NCBI RefSeq assembly: GCF_002028425.1
Contig: NZ_CP020042.1
Coordinates: 3,658,001 to 3,722,000, forward strand
DNA: 64,000 nucleotides
Source: Streptomyces katrae
Lineage (GTDB): Bacteria > Actinomycetota > Actinomycetes > Streptomycetales > Streptomycetaceae
Reading direction: 5' to 3'
Positions 10,720-20,529 of the stretch are shown piece after piece (positions within the stretch are counted from its first letter, which is position 1; the number at the start of each line of letters is the position of its first letter). A program made the position numbers and the translations under genes. The notes beneath the pieces were generated by a model. That model was not told the DNA's origin, did no database searches, and saw only the letters and a list, made by a program, of their open reading frames with translations.

Positions 10720-11388
10720 TCAGAGGGTGGCGGCCCAGTCCAGCCCGTGCTGGTTGTAGGCGCGCACGATGCGGCGCACCTCCTCGGCGTCGGCCAGCGT
10801 CACCGCGTCGACCAGCTCGCCGTGCCCGTCCCACAGGGCGGTCCCCAGCTCCGGGGCCTCCTGGAGGTGCGGCACGGAGAAGACCCAGCACTGCACGCGG
10901 ATCCGGTGCAGGAACTCGGTGATGTACGTGTTGCCGACCAGCCCGCTGAGCTCCCGCCAGAACCGCAGGTCGTAGCCGATCAGCACTTCGAGCGAACCGC
11001 TGCGCGCGGCCCGCCGCGCCTCCTCCGCGCGGCGGCGCACGGACACCAGCCGCTCGGCCGAACCGGGCGCGGTCCCGCACTCGACGAGCCGGCGGAAGAT
11101 CCCGTCCAGTATCAGCATCCGGGCCTCGATCATGCCCCGGTAGTCGTCCACGGAGTAGACGCGGACCCGGAAGCCCCGGTGCTGCACCGATTCCAGCAGC
11201 CCCTGTGCGGAGAGGTCGACGAGCGCCTCGCGGACCGGGGTCGCGGAGACCTCATACTGCTCGGCGATCTGCTTGACCGTGAACTCGGTGCCCGGGGGCA
11301 GACGGCCCGCGAGCACCTCGTCACGCAGCGCGTCCGCGATCTGCTGTCGCAGGGTGCTGCGGGTGACACCTCCGCCGCTGCCTGACAT
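10720..11388 (-). CDS. GntR-family (FadR/FCD type) transcriptional regulator
   Basis: The 222-aa protein has an N-terminal winged helix (LRQQIADALRDEVLAGRLPPGTEFTVKQIAEQYEVSATPVREAL) and an all-helical FCD-type effector domain. The ATG at 11388 follows a Shine-Dalgarno GAGGAGA about 10 bases upstream; an in-frame ATG at 11421 is possible. It is followed by no close gene, and the aminotransferase just upstream on the same strand is the likeliest target. The effector is unknown. Confidence 0.88.
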   Translation of the reverse strand: MSGSGGGVTRSTLRQQIADALRDEVLAGRLPPGTEFTVKQIAEQYEVSATPVREALVDLSAQGLLESVQHRGFRVRVYSVDDYRGMIEARMLILDGIFRRLVECGTAPGSAERLVSVRRRAEEARRAARSGSLEVLIGYDLRFWRELSGLVGNTYITEFLHRIRVQCWVFSVPHLQEAPELGTALWDGHGELVDAVTLADAEEVRRIVRAYNQHGLDWAATL

Positions 11389-11496
11389 AGGGGCCCGTCT
11401 CCTCGGTAGAACTTCGGACACCTTAGGCCAGACAGCGCGGCCGAAACCGATCGGTTCCCCGCCGTTATCCGGAGATACCGACCGCTATGCGGACGA

Positions 11497-12849
11497 TCAG
11501 GCCCCCGTGGTGTGGCGGTCGGCGACGGTGAGGGCCGCGTCGAGGAGCGCCAGGCCCTCCTTGGCCTCGGCGTCCGTGACGTTGCACGGGGGGACGACGT
11601 GCGTCCGGTTCATGTTGACGAACGGCCACAGTCCGGACGCCTTGCAGGCCGCCGTGAACTCGGCCATGGGAGCGTTGTCGGCGCCGGCGGCGTTGTACGG
11701 GACGAGCGGCTCGCGCGTCTCCTTGTCCCGTACGAGCTCCACCGCCCAGAAGGTGCCGAGCCCGCGGACCTCGCCGACGGACGGGTGGCGCTCGGCGAGC
11801 TCGGCGAGCCCGGGGCCGATGACCTCGGCGCCGACACGGGCGGCGTTCTCGACGATGCCCTCTTGCGCCATCGTGTTGATCGTGGCGACGGCGGCGGCGC
11901 AGGCCAGGGGGTGGCCGGAGTAGGTCAGTCCGCCCGGGTAGGGGCGGGTGGCGAAGGTCTCGGCGATGGCACCGGAGATGGCGACGCCGCCGAGCGGCAC
12001 GTATCCGCTGTTCACGCCCTTGGCGAAGGTGATCAGGTCGGGGGTGACGTCCCAGTGGTCGGCGGCGAACCACTTGCCGGTGCGGCCGAAGCCGGACATG
12101 ACCTCATCCAGGATGAAGACGATGCCGTAGCGGTCGCAGAGCTCGCGGACGCCGGCCAGGTAGCCGGGCGGCGGGGTCATGATGCCGGCGGTGCCGGGCA
12201 CCGACTCCAGGATGATCGCGGCGACGGACTGCGGGCCCTCGAAGGCGAGGGTGTCGGCGAGGTGGGCGAGGGCGCGCTCGCACTCCTCGGCCTCGGTGGT
12301 GGCGTGGAAGGGCGAGCGGTAGAGGAAGGGGCCCCAGAAGTGCACGACACCGGCGGAGGCGGTGTCGGAGGGCCAGCGGCGCGGGTCGCCGGTGAGGTTG
12401 ATCGCGGCGGCGGTGGCACCGTGGTACGAGCGGTAGGTGGACAGCACCTTCTGGCGGCCGGTGTGCAGCCGGGCCATGCGGACGGCGTTCTCCACGGCCT
12501 CGGCGCCGCCGTTGGTGAAGAAGATCTTGTCGAGGTCGCCGGGGGTGCGCTCCGCGATCAGGCGCGCGGCCTCGGAGCGGACGTCCACGGCGAAACCGGG
12601 CGCCAGGGTGCACAGCTTGGCGGCCTGCTCCTGCACGGCCGCGACCACCTTGGGGTGCTGGTGGCCGATGTTGGTGTTGACCAGCTGGGAGGCGAAGTCG
12701 AGGAAGCGGTTCCCGTCGTAGTCCCAGAAGTAGGAGCCCTCGGCCCCGGCGACGGCCAGCGGGTCGATCAGGGCCTGGGCGGACCACGAGTGGAAGACGT
12801 GAGCGCGGTCGGCGGCCTTGACGGTCGCGCCGGTGACATGAGGGGTCAT
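11497..12849 (-). CDS. Class III (omega-) aminotransferase, PLP-dependent
   Basis: This 450-aa fold-type I enzyme has the class III signature around the PLP lysine (FILDEVMSGFGRTGKWFA...LITFAKGVNSGYVPLGG) and the SYHGATAAA cofactor loop. It begins HVFHSWSAQALIDPLAVAGAEG, as in the 'aspartate aminotransferase family' enzymes that transfer amino groups from omega-amino acids or diamines, with pyruvate as a common acceptor. Substrate cannot be told from sequence. It is divergent from the PfpI gene, with the palindrome at 12946 between them. Confidence 0.88.
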   Translation of the reverse strand: MTPHVTGATVKAADRAHVFHSWSAQALIDPLAVAGAEGSYFWDYDGNRFLDFASQLVNTNIGHQHPKVVAAVQEQAAKLCTLAPGFAVDVRSEAARLIAERTPGDLDKIFFTNGGAEAVENAVRMARLHTGRQKVLSTYRSYHGATAAAINLTGDPRRWPSDTASAGVVHFWGPFLYRSPFHATTEAEECERALAHLADTLAFEGPQSVAAIILESVPGTAGIMTPPPGYLAGVRELCDRYGIVFILDEVMSGFGRTGKWFAADHWDVTPDLITFAKGVNSGYVPLGGVAISGAIAETFATRPYPGGLTYSGHPLACAAAVATINTMAQEGIVENAARVGAEVIGPGLAELAERHPSVGEVRGLGTFWAVELVRDKETREPLVPYNAAGADNAPMAEFTAACKASGLWPFVNMNRTHVVPPCNVTDAEAKEGLALLDAALTVADRHTTGA

Positions 12850-12945
12850 GGCGTCACGCTAGAAGTGCGCAGGTGGGAAGGGATATCGGCGGACTGTATG
12901 GGGGTGGGGGGCCGCCCTCGGCAGTCTGTCGGCCCGGAGCGGTAT

Positions 12946-12961
12946 TGACAGCATGCTGTCA
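12946..12961. promoter_or_regulatory. 16-bp perfect palindrome, probable MarR operator
   Basis: TGACAGCATGCTGTCA is a perfect palindrome overlapping a TTGACA -35 hexamer (12945-12950) in the divergent promoter region between the aminotransferase (minus) and PfpI/marR genes (plus). MarR proteins bind palindromes of this size and often repress their own operon, so binding by the MarR protein encoded at 13812 is the natural reading. The -10 element is weak. Confidence 0.6.
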
Positions 12962-13021
12962 TGAGGGGAGCGTGGTGGTGTCCCTCCCGCGCTCCGTCCG
13001 CTCGTATCCCGGAGGCGTCCC

Positions 13022-13819
13022 ATGAACACCCCGATCGCTGCGGCCACCCCCGTCGCCGCGGCCCACCCGGTCGCCGCGGCCACCCCCGTCGCTGCGGCCA
13101 CCCCAGTCGCCGCGGCCACCCCCGTCGCTGCGGCCACCCCAGTCGCTGCCGCGGCCGCCCCCGTCGCTGCGGCGACCCCGGTCACTGCGGCGGCCCCCGC
13201 GACCACGCGGCCCGTGCACCTCGCGGTCTACGACACGTACGCGGACTGGGAGACCGGCCACACCACCGCGCACCTCACGCAGCGCGGCCACCGGATCCGC
13301 ACAGTCGGCCCGGCGGCCGGGGTGCCGGTCACCACCATGGGCGGCCTGCGCGTCCAGCCCGACCTCTCCCTGGCCGACCTGCGCCCCGAGGACTCCTCGC
13401 TGCTGATCCTGACGGGCGCGCGGCTGTGGGACACCGGCGACGAACTGGCCCCGTTCGCGGCCAAGGCCCGCGAGTTCCTTGCGGCCGGGGTACCGGTCGC
13501 GGCGATTTGCGGGGCCACGGCGGGCCTCGCCCGGGAAGGCCTGCTGGACGACCGCCCGCACACCAGCGGGGCCGCCGCCTACCTCGCCGCGCAGCCGGGG
13601 TACGGGGGCGCCGCCCGGTACGTGGAGGCCGACGCGGTCACCGCGGGCGACCTGATCACGGCTGGGCCGACGGAACCGGTGGCCTTCGCCCGGGAGGTGT
13701 TCGCCCGGCTGGGGGTGTACAAGCCGGACGTACTGGACGCCTGGTACCGGCTCTTCCACGACTCCGACGCCGGCGCCTTCCCGGTCCTGATGGCGGCGGC
13801 GGAAGCCGGCGATGCCTGA
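13022..13819 (+). CDS. DJ-1/PfpI (type 1 glutamine amidotransferase-like) protein with N-terminal Ala-Pro-Val repeats
   Basis: The 265-aa protein ends in a DJ-1/PfpI domain starting at about residue 65 (PVHLAVYDTYADWETGH). Its nucleophile elbow AAICGATAGLA contains Cys163. Residues 4-60 are a low-complexity stretch of AATPVA hexapeptides made by 18-bp tandem repeats. Several Streptomyces relatives of this family act on small molecules or serve as stress proteins; the substrate here is unknown. The ATG at 13022 has a strong Shine-Dalgarno (GGAGG), so the repeat is translated. An in-frame GTG at 13214 without one is a weaker alternative. It overlaps marR by 8 bases. Confidence 0.85.
   Translation: MNTPIAAATPVAAAHPVAAATPVAAATPVAAATPVAAATPVAAAAAPVAAATPVTAAAPATTRPVHLAVYDTYADWETGHTTAHLTQRGHRIRTVGPAAGVPVTTMGGLRVQPDLSLADLRPEDSSLLILTGARLWDTGDELAPFAAKAREFLAAGVPVAAICGATAGLAREGLLDDRPHTSGAAAYLAAQPGYGGAARYVEADAVTAGDLITAGPTEPVAFAREVFARLGVYKPDVLDAWYRLFHDSDAGAFPVLMAAAEAGDA
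13028..13200 (+). repeat. 18-bp tandem repeats encoding AATPVA
   Basis: Roughly nine imperfect copies of an 18-bp unit (GTCGCTGCGGCCACCCCC and variants alternating GCT/GCC codons) lie directly after the start codon of the PfpI gene. The reading frame stays open because the period is a multiple of three, so copy-number change would alter only the length of the N-terminal tail. Confidence 0.9.
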
Positions 13820-14375
13820 GCCGGTGCCGCGGGATCCCGCAGAGCCCCTGTCCGGGCGGGAGCGGCAGGACCTGCTCAGCCGGACCGCGCTCGGCGTCTT
13901 CCAGCTGAACGGCCAGTTCCTCGCCGTCTCCGAGGAACTGGCCCGGCCGGCGGGGCTGACGGCCGCGTGGGGGCAGGTGCTCGGCGCGGTACTGACGGAT
14001 CCGCTGCCCGTCGCCGGGATCGCCCGGAAGATGGGGATCACCCGGCAGAGCGTGCAGCGCGTGGCAGACCTGCTGGCCGCCAGGGGGCTCGCCGAGTACG
14101 TGCCGAACCCCGCGCACCGCCGGGCCAAACTGCTCCGTCCGACGGAGGAGGGGCGCGCGGCGATCGCCCGCATCGGGCCGGCCCACGCGGAACTGGCGGC
14201 CCGGCTGGCGGCCCTCCTGGGCGAAACGGCCTTCGCGGAGACGGCGGCGGCACTGGAACGCCTGTCCCAGGCCCTGGCCACGCTGGCGTCGGAACCCGGC
14301 GGCTGTGCAGGCCGGGTCCGGCGCCTCGAGCTGGACGGGTCGGACAGCGCCCCTCTCACGTATGACCGGGACTAG
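13812..14375 (+). CDS. MarR-family transcriptional regulator
   Basis: The 187-aa protein has a winged helix (DPLPVAGIARKMGITRQSVQRVADLLAARGLAEYVPNPAHRRAKLLRPTEEG, about residues 57-110) between helical dimerisation parts. It overlaps the PfpI gene by 8 bases and probably represses both from the palindrome at 12946. Its TAG stop (14373-14375) is inside the CTAG target duplication of the insertion sequence, so the element landed exactly at the gene end. The tail (residues about 165-187) may be poorly conserved, but the reading frame is intact. Confidence 0.9.
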   Translation: MPEPVPRDPAEPLSGRERQDLLSRTALGVFQLNGQFLAVSEELARPAGLTAAWGQVLGAVLTDPLPVAGIARKMGITRQSVQRVADLLAARGLAEYVPNPAHRRAKLLRPTEEGRAAIARIGPAHAELAARLAALLGETAFAETAAALERLSQALATLASEPGGCAGRVRRLELDGSDSAPLTYDRD

Positions 14376-14442
14376 GGCCTGTGTGATGTCGTGATCAGTT
14401 GCTGGGTTCTGCCCTCTTCGTGGAGCGGAACCCGGTAGGACT

Positions 14443-14922
14443 GTGGCCGTGACGCGTAGGCAACTGACCGATGCCCAGTGGAAGTTCATCGAGCCGTACC
14501 TGCCGATCGGCAGGTACGGACCGTACCCCGAGCGACTGCGGGAACAGTTCGAAGGGGTGATCTGGCGGTTCCGGTCCAGTGCCCAGTGGCGGGAGATGCC
14601 CGCTGAGTTCGGGCCCTGGGCCACCGTCTACGGGCGCTTCCGCGTCTGGCGGGACGCCGGCGTCTTCTCCGCCCTGCTGGAAGGCCTGATCGCCGCAGCG
14701 GCCCGCACCGGGAGAACGGACTTGTCGCTGGTCAGCGTGGACTCCACCACGGTCCGCGCCCACCACGACGCCGCCGGGATGCGTATCGGCGAGGACCTCA
14801 TGGAGGCCCTGGAAGAGGCTGCGCGCGAGCAGGAGGAGGCCCGGAAAAAAGGGGCGGACCGGAGGAACAGAACGGACAGGCCGAGCGCCGGCGCGTCCGG
14901 CTCAGACGCAAGCTCCGCATGA
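14443..14922 (+). CDS. IS5-type transposase, first frame (N-terminal part)
   Basis: This 159-aa frame has the DUF4096-type N-terminal domain (LTDAQWKFIEPYLP, WRFRSSAQWREMPAEFGPWATVYGRFRVW) and the first catalytic Asp in VSVDSTTVRAHHD. It runs over an A6G4 run at 14845-14854. A -1 slip there joins it to the second frame, which is open back to that point. Read unshifted, it ends shortly after in SGSDASSA. The GTG start at 14443 is consistent with the family. Confidence 0.88.
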   Translation: MAVTRRQLTDAQWKFIEPYLPIGRYGPYPERLREQFEGVIWRFRSSAQWREMPAEFGPWATVYGRFRVWRDAGVFSALLEGLIAAAARTGRTDLSLVSVDSTTVRAHHDAAGMRIGEDLMEALEEAAREQEEARKKGADRRNRTDRPSAGASGSDASSA

Positions 14923-15428
14923 AGGAAGCCCTGCTCGGCAGGTCCCGCGGTGGACTGACGACCAAGATTCATCTCGCCGCGGACCGGCAATGCCGTCCGC
15001 TCGCGTTCGTCCTGACCGTCGGACAGGCCGCCGACAGCCCTCAGTTCATCCCTGTGCTGGGCAAGGTGCGGGTCCGGCTGCCCGTCGGCCGCCCCCGCAC
15101 CAGACCCGGCGCGGTCGCCGCGGACAAGGCCTACTCATCCCGCGGCAACCGCACCTACCTGCGCAAACGCAACATCAAGGCAGTCATCCCGGAGAAGAAG
15201 GACCAGGCCGCCAACCGGAAGAAGAAGGGCGCAAGGGGCGGCCGGCCCGTCAGCCACGACGCCGGCCTCTACAAAGAGCGGAACACCGTCGAACGCCTGA
15301 TCAACAAGCTGAAGGCCTGGCGAGGCATCGCCACCCGCTACGACAAGGCGCCCCAGAGCTACCTCGCCGGCCTCCACCTCCGCGCCACAATGATCTGGAT
15401 CGACGACCTCCTGAAGACCGCCGACTGA
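14919..15428 (+). CDS. IS5-type transposase, second frame (DDE C-terminal part)
   Basis: The second frame supplies RGGLTTKIHLA, the second catalytic Asp (VAADKAYSS) and the catalytic Glu region (YKERNTVERLINKLKAWRGIATRYDK), a full DDE C-terminal half. The in-frame region extends upstream without stop to the A6G4 run at 14845, so the active protein is presumably the fusion made by -1 frameshifting. The ATG at 14919 is only the first ATG in this frame, overlapping the end of frame one by ATGA. Confidence 0.88.
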   Translation: MKEALLGRSRGGLTTKIHLAADRQCRPLAFVLTVGQAADSPQFIPVLGKVRVRLPVGRPRTRPGAVAADKAYSSRGNRTYLRKRNIKAVIPEKKDQAANRKKKGARGGRPVSHDAGLYKERNTVERLINKLKAWRGIATRYDKAPQSYLAGLHLRATMIWIDDLLKTAD

Positions 15429-15479
15429 TCACAACATCACACAGGCCCTAGGACTGGAGGGGGGTCCGGGCGGATTGCG

Positions 15480-15965
15480 TCATCCGGTGAGCCGGTCCAG
15501 TTCCTCCGTGATGGCGGTGCGTACCGCGTCGTGGCGGGGTGCCAGGGCGTGGCGGTCGCCGCGCCAGTACTCCTCGTCCCGGTAGAGCCAGACCGGCATC
15601 CGGACGAGGTCGGCGGGCTCCCAGTCGTAACGCGGCCAGATGTGGGCGTGCAGGTACGGGTCGGTGTTGCCCAGGATCTCGATGTTGACGCGGCGGAAGG
15701 CCGGGTCGAGGCGGGCGCAGGCGCGCTCGACGGCCTCGGCGAACCGGTCCAGGTCGGCGAGGTAGGCGGTGCGGCGGGCCGGCGTGAGGTCGGAGAGGCG
15801 GGTCACAGCGGGGTCGTCGGTGAGCAGGACGGAGTAGCCGGGGAGGAACTGCCGGTCCCCGATCGCCGCGAATCCTGCCTCCAGGCGGCGCAGGACGGTG
15901 GGGTTCTGCCCCCGGTGGGCGCTGCCGATGCGGTCCTGCCGCCAGTCGTTGCCGATGTCGATCAT
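15480..15965 (-). CDS. HIT-superfamily protein with altered histidine triad
   Basis: This 161-aa protein is laid out like a HIT nucleotide hydrolase: GYSVLLTDDPAVTRLSDL, then NIEILGNTDPYLHAHIWPRY. HIT enzymes usually read H-x-H-x-H, but the third position here is Trp (LHAHIW). Galactose-1-phosphate uridylyltransferases also replace the third His (with Gln), so a transferase-like or altered activity is possible. It stands alone just beyond the insertion sequence. Confidence 0.75.
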   Translation of the reverse strand: MIDIGNDWRQDRIGSAHRGQNPTVLRRLEAGFAAIGDRQFLPGYSVLLTDDPAVTRLSDLTPARRTAYLADLDRFAEAVERACARLDPAFRRVNIEILGNTDPYLHAHIWPRYDWEPADLVRMPVWLYRDEEYWRGDRHALAPRHDAVRTAITEELDRLTG

Positions 15966-16130
15966 TCCCGGACCCTAGCCGCGGCGCTGGCTCTCAGGTA
16001 GGGCGCGTCATACCTGAGAGCCAGTTTGAAGGCGGCTCCGCAGTGTGATGCCGACCAGGGGTCCGGATTCCTAACTTCGGTACCGGAGCGGGCGAGTGCC
16101 CGATCGGGAGCGAAGTACGGGGGCACCGCC

Positions 16131-17163
<1,033 letters not shown>

Positions 17164-17171
<8 letters not shown>

Positions 17172-18387
17172 GGTGCGCGACCGGTGGGCCACGCTCGCGG
17201 AGCGGGTGGACCGTGCGACCCCGGCCGGGAGGGACCGGGCCGTGGACGCCCTGCGGGCCTTCGCGATCCTCGGGGTGGTGCTCGGGCACTGGCTGGTCAC
17301 CGCCCTGACCACGGGCGACGGCGCCCTGCAGGGCACGAGCCCGCTGGTGCGCATGCCCTGGCTGGCCCCGGTGTCCTGGGTGTTCCAGACCCTGGCCGTG
17401 TTCTTCCTGGTCGGCGGCCATGTCGCGGCCCAGGGGTACGCGTCGGCGCGGGCGCGCGGGGTCGCGTACGGGGACTGGGTCCGGCAGCGGCTGGGGCGGC
17501 TGTTCCGTCCGGTGGCGGCGGTGGTCGCCCTGTGGGTGGTCGTGGCGGGCGGACTGCTGCTGGGCGGGGCCGGAGGGGAGACCGTGGAGACGCTGCTCAC
17601 GCTGGCGTGGTCGCCGCTGTGGTTCCTGCTGGTGTTCGCCGCGCTCACCGCCGCGACTCCGCTGGTGGCCCGGCTCAGCCCGGTGTGGCCGCTGGCCGTG
17701 GTGGCGGGGGTCGACGTGTGGCGGTTCGGGCTCGGCGGGCCGCAGTGGGCCGGCTGGGTCAACGTGGCCGCCGGCTGGCTCGTCCCCTACACCCTGGGGG
17801 CCGCCTGGGCCCGGGGGGCGTTCGCCCGGCGGCGTCCGGCCCTGTTGCTGCTGGGCGGTGGGGCGGCCGCCACCGCCGCGCTGGTCCTGTGGGGCGGGTA
17901 TCCGGCGTCGATGGTGGGGGTGCCCGGGGCGGCGATATCGAACCTGAACCCGCCGACGCTGGCCGCCGTCGCGTTCGGTCTGGCCCAGTGCGGGCTGGCC
18001 CTGCTGGTGCGCGAGCCGCTGGCCAGGGCGATGCGCCGGCCCCGGACCTGGGCGAAGGTGGCGTTGCTGAACCTGTCGGCGATGACCGTGTTCCTGTGGC
18101 ACCAGACCTCGATGATGGCCGTCACCGCGCTCGGACTGCTGGTCTCCACCGATCTGCCCGGGCTGCACACGGTGCCCGTCTCGGTGGGCTGGATCGCCGC
18201 CCGGCTGCTGTGGCTGCCGGTGTTCGCCGGGGTCCTGGCCGTCTGCTGGGCCGCGTTCCGGGTCCACGAGCGGCCCCGGCCGCGGGCGGCCGGCCGTGTC
18301 GCGGGCGCTGCGGACACCGCCGCGGACACCACCCGTACCAGCCGTGACCGGCGTCCGGCAGCGGCCCCGGGAGGCTTCCGTGCCTAG
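17164..18387 (+). CDS. Acyltransferase-3 family membrane protein
   Basis: This 407-aa integral membrane protein has about ten hydrophobic helices and the N-terminal motif RDRAVDALRAFAILGVVLGHW, with the catalytic His of this family near residue 39. Acyltransferase-3 enzymes O-acylate cell-surface sugars or lipids. It starts inside the preceding hydrolase gene (8-base overlap), so hydrolase and acyltransferase are probably made together and may act on the same envelope substrate. The C-terminus is Arg/Ala-rich and cytoplasmic. Confidence 0.88.
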
Positions 18388-18451
18388 GCGGTCCCTTTCG
18401 GGTCGACCCGGGCCCGGCCTGCTCCCCAAGACACTGCCTACGCTGGGCGGC

Positions 18452-19774
18452 GTGAACGAGCAGAGCGTACCCCCGGCACCGGTGACCTCCCCCGAGCGGG
18501 ACGGCCGCGCCCAGCACGGGGTGGCCGGGCAGTTGTTCACCCTCCGGCGGGACCCGCTGCCGCCCATGAAGCGGCCCCGGTGGCTGGCCCGGCTGCCGCA
18601 CGGGCTCATCGTGTACGCGGCCGTCTTCTTCGGGTTCATGACGTCCCTTCAGCTCCAGGACCACTACGGCGTGCACGATCCGCGCATCGTCGTCCTCTCC
18701 TTGTTCACCGGCTTCTCGATCGTGGCCGCGATGTTCCGTCCGATCGCCGCCTGGTGGCTCGGGCTGGTGACGGCCGGGTTCATCGCCTCCACGATCCACG
18801 GCCACGTCGGACCGGGCCAGAGCTGGCCCTGGACGCCGATCGGGCCCTTCGCCTTCGCGCCGCTGGTCCTGCTCGTGGCCCTGCGCGTGCCACCGAAGGT
18901 CACGGCCGCGGTCATCGGGGTCTCCATCGCCGCCACCGGCGTGGCCGAGGGGGCGTTCAAGCCCGAGCACAGCCAGAGCAGCGCGATCGGCGCACTCCTC
19001 GTCTTCGGCTTCGCCGGGCTCCTCGGGTACGCCCTGCGCGCCACCCGGCTGGCCCGCAGCCAGCTCGTCGCACAAGAGACCTTGACCGAGGAGGAGCGGG
19101 CCCGGCGGACCCTGCTGGAGGAGCGCAGCCGCATCGCCCGCGAGCTGCACGACGTGGTCGCCCACCACATGTCGGTGATCTCCATCCAGGCGCAGGTCGC
19201 CCCGCACCTGGTGGAGAACCCTTCCGAGGAGCTCAGGGAGAACCTGGCGGGCATCCGCGAGAACGCCCTGGAGGCCCTGACGGAGCTGCGCCGGGTGCTG
19301 GGCGTGCTGCGGTCCGAGCAGCCCGGGGATCCGGCCGGCCCGCACCATCCGCAGCCCACCCTCGCCGAACTGGACGGGCTCGTGGACAACGTGCGCGGCG
19401 CCGGGCTGGAGGTCACCCAGGAGGTGGCGGGGATCCGGCGGCCCCTGACCCCGGGCGTGGAGCTGACCGCGTACCGGATCGTGCAGGAGGCGCTCAGCAA
19501 CTGCCTGCGGCACGCCCCCGGTTCCCGGGTGGAGGTCGGCATCGCCTACGGGCCGCGTGACCTGCACCTGTGCGTGGCGAACTCCGCTCCGACCCGGCCC
19601 GTGCCCCCCTCGCCGGGCGCCGGGCACGGGCTGCTCGGGATGCGGGAGCGGGCGGGCATGCTGGGGGGCGAACTGGCCGCCGGGCCGCGCCCCGACGGCG
19701 GGTACGAGGTGAGCGCCGTCCTCCCCGTGGACCCGCCGGGCCGGTCCTCCCACGAGACGAAGAAGGACGCATGA
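18452..19774 (+). CDS. Sensor histidine kinase 1 (HisKA_3 type)
   Basis: The 440-aa kinase has four to six N-terminal membrane helices (about residues 46-205), a short coiled linker, the dimerisation motif ARELHDVVAHHMSV with phosphorylated His233, and an ATPase domain (AYRIVQEALSNCLRHAPGS, GHGLLGMRERAGMLGG). The GTG at 18452 is 7 bases after TACGCT, consistent with a leaderless transcript. It overlaps its response regulator by ATGA. Signal unknown. A close paralogue follows at 20530. Confidence 0.92.
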   Translation: MNEQSVPPAPVTSPERDGRAQHGVAGQLFTLRRDPLPPMKRPRWLARLPHGLIVYAAVFFGFMTSLQLQDHYGVHDPRIVVLSLFTGFSIVAAMFRPIAAWWLGLVTAGFIASTIHGHVGPGQSWPWTPIGPFAFAPLVLLVALRVPPKVTAAVIGVSIAATGVAEGAFKPEHSQSSAIGALLVFGFAGLLGYALRATRLARSQLVAQETLTEEERARRTLLEERSRIARELHDVVAHHMSVISIQAQVAPHLVENPSEELRENLAGIRENALEALTELRRVLGVLRSEQPGDPAGPHHPQPTLAELDGLVDNVRGAGLEVTQEVAGIRRPLTPGVELTAYRIVQEALSNCLRHAPGSRVEVGIAYGPRDLHLCVANSAPTRPVPPSPGAGHGLLGMRERAGMLGGELAAGPRPDGGYEVSAVLPVDPPGRSSHETKKDA

Positions 19775-20442
19775 GCACTCCGATCAGGGTGATGATCGCC
19801 GACGATCAGATGATGGTCCGGCAGGGCTTCACCGTTCTGCTCAACGCCCAGCCCGACATCGAGGTGGTCGGCCAGGCCGTCGACGGGTCGGACGCGGTGG
19901 CGAAGGCCGCCGAACTCGGGCCGGACGTGGTCCTGATGGACATCCGCATGCCCGGGATGGGTGGCATCGAGGCCACCTCGGTCATCACCGCCGTCCCGGA
20001 CTGCGCGGTGAAGGTCCTCGTGCTGACCACCTTCGACCTGGACGAGTACGTGTACGAGGCGCTGCGCGCCGGTGCCTCCGGGTTCCTGCTGAAGGACGCC
20101 TCGGCCGATCAGCTGGCCGAGGCGGTACGGGTGGTGGCGGCCGGGGAGGCCCTGCTGTCGCCGAACATCACCAAGCGGCTGATCACCGAGTTCTCCCGGC
20201 TGGGTGCCCCGCGCGCGCCGTCGAAGGCGCGGCTGCGGGACCTGACGGAGCGGGAGACGGAGGTGCTGTCGCTGATCGCCCAGGGGCTGTCCAACGCGGA
20301 GATCGCGGAGCATCTGGTGCTGGCGGAGCAGACGGTGAAGACGCATGTGGGCCGGATCCTGGTGAAGCTGGGCCTGCGGGACCGCACGCAGGCGGCGGTG
20401 TTCGCGTACGAGACGGGTCTGATCCGTCCGACGGGCTACTGA
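19771..20442 (+). CDS. Response regulator 1 (NarL/LuxR type)
   Basis: The 223-aa protein has a receiver domain (IADDQMMVRQGF, phosphorylated Asp57 in VLMDIRMPGMGG, Thr in VLTTFDLDEYVYEALRAGASGFLLKD) and a C-terminal LuxR helix-turn-helix (LTEREVTE-like LTERETEVLSLIAQGLSNAEIAEHLVLAEQTVKTHVGRI). It is translationally coupled to kinase 1 and is its presumed partner. Confidence 0.93.
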   Translation: MSTPIRVMIADDQMMVRQGFTVLLNAQPDIEVVGQAVDGSDAVAKAAELGPDVVLMDIRMPGMGGIEATSVITAVPDCAVKVLVLTTFDLDEYVYEALRAGASGFLLKDASADQLAEAVRVVAAGEALLSPNITKRLITEFSRLGAPRAPSKARLRDLTERETEVLSLIAQGLSNAEIAEHLVLAEQTVKTHVGRILVKLGLRDRTQAAVFAYETGLIRPTGY

Positions 20443-20529
20443 CGGGCCCGTGTAGTACCTGAGAGGGACCCCGGGAAATCCCCTTCAGCGGCGACGCGGA
20501 CGAACCGGGCCCCGGCCTACGGTGAAGGC

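Larger units (their letters stand above)
14372..15451 (+). mobile_element. Complete IS5-type (IS427-like) insertion sequence with CTAG target duplication
   Basis: The element proper is 14376-15447 (1072 bp). Its ends are near-perfect 24-bp inverted repeats: GGCCTGTGTGATGTCGTGAT at the left and the same with one change (C to T) at the right, in inverse. It is flanked by CTAG duplications at 14372-14375 and 15448-15451. It carries a transposase in two overlapping frames. Size, CTAG target and the split transposase fit the IS427 group of the IS5 family. Intact ends, open frames and a perfect duplication suggest recent, possibly active, insertion. Confidence 0.92.
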
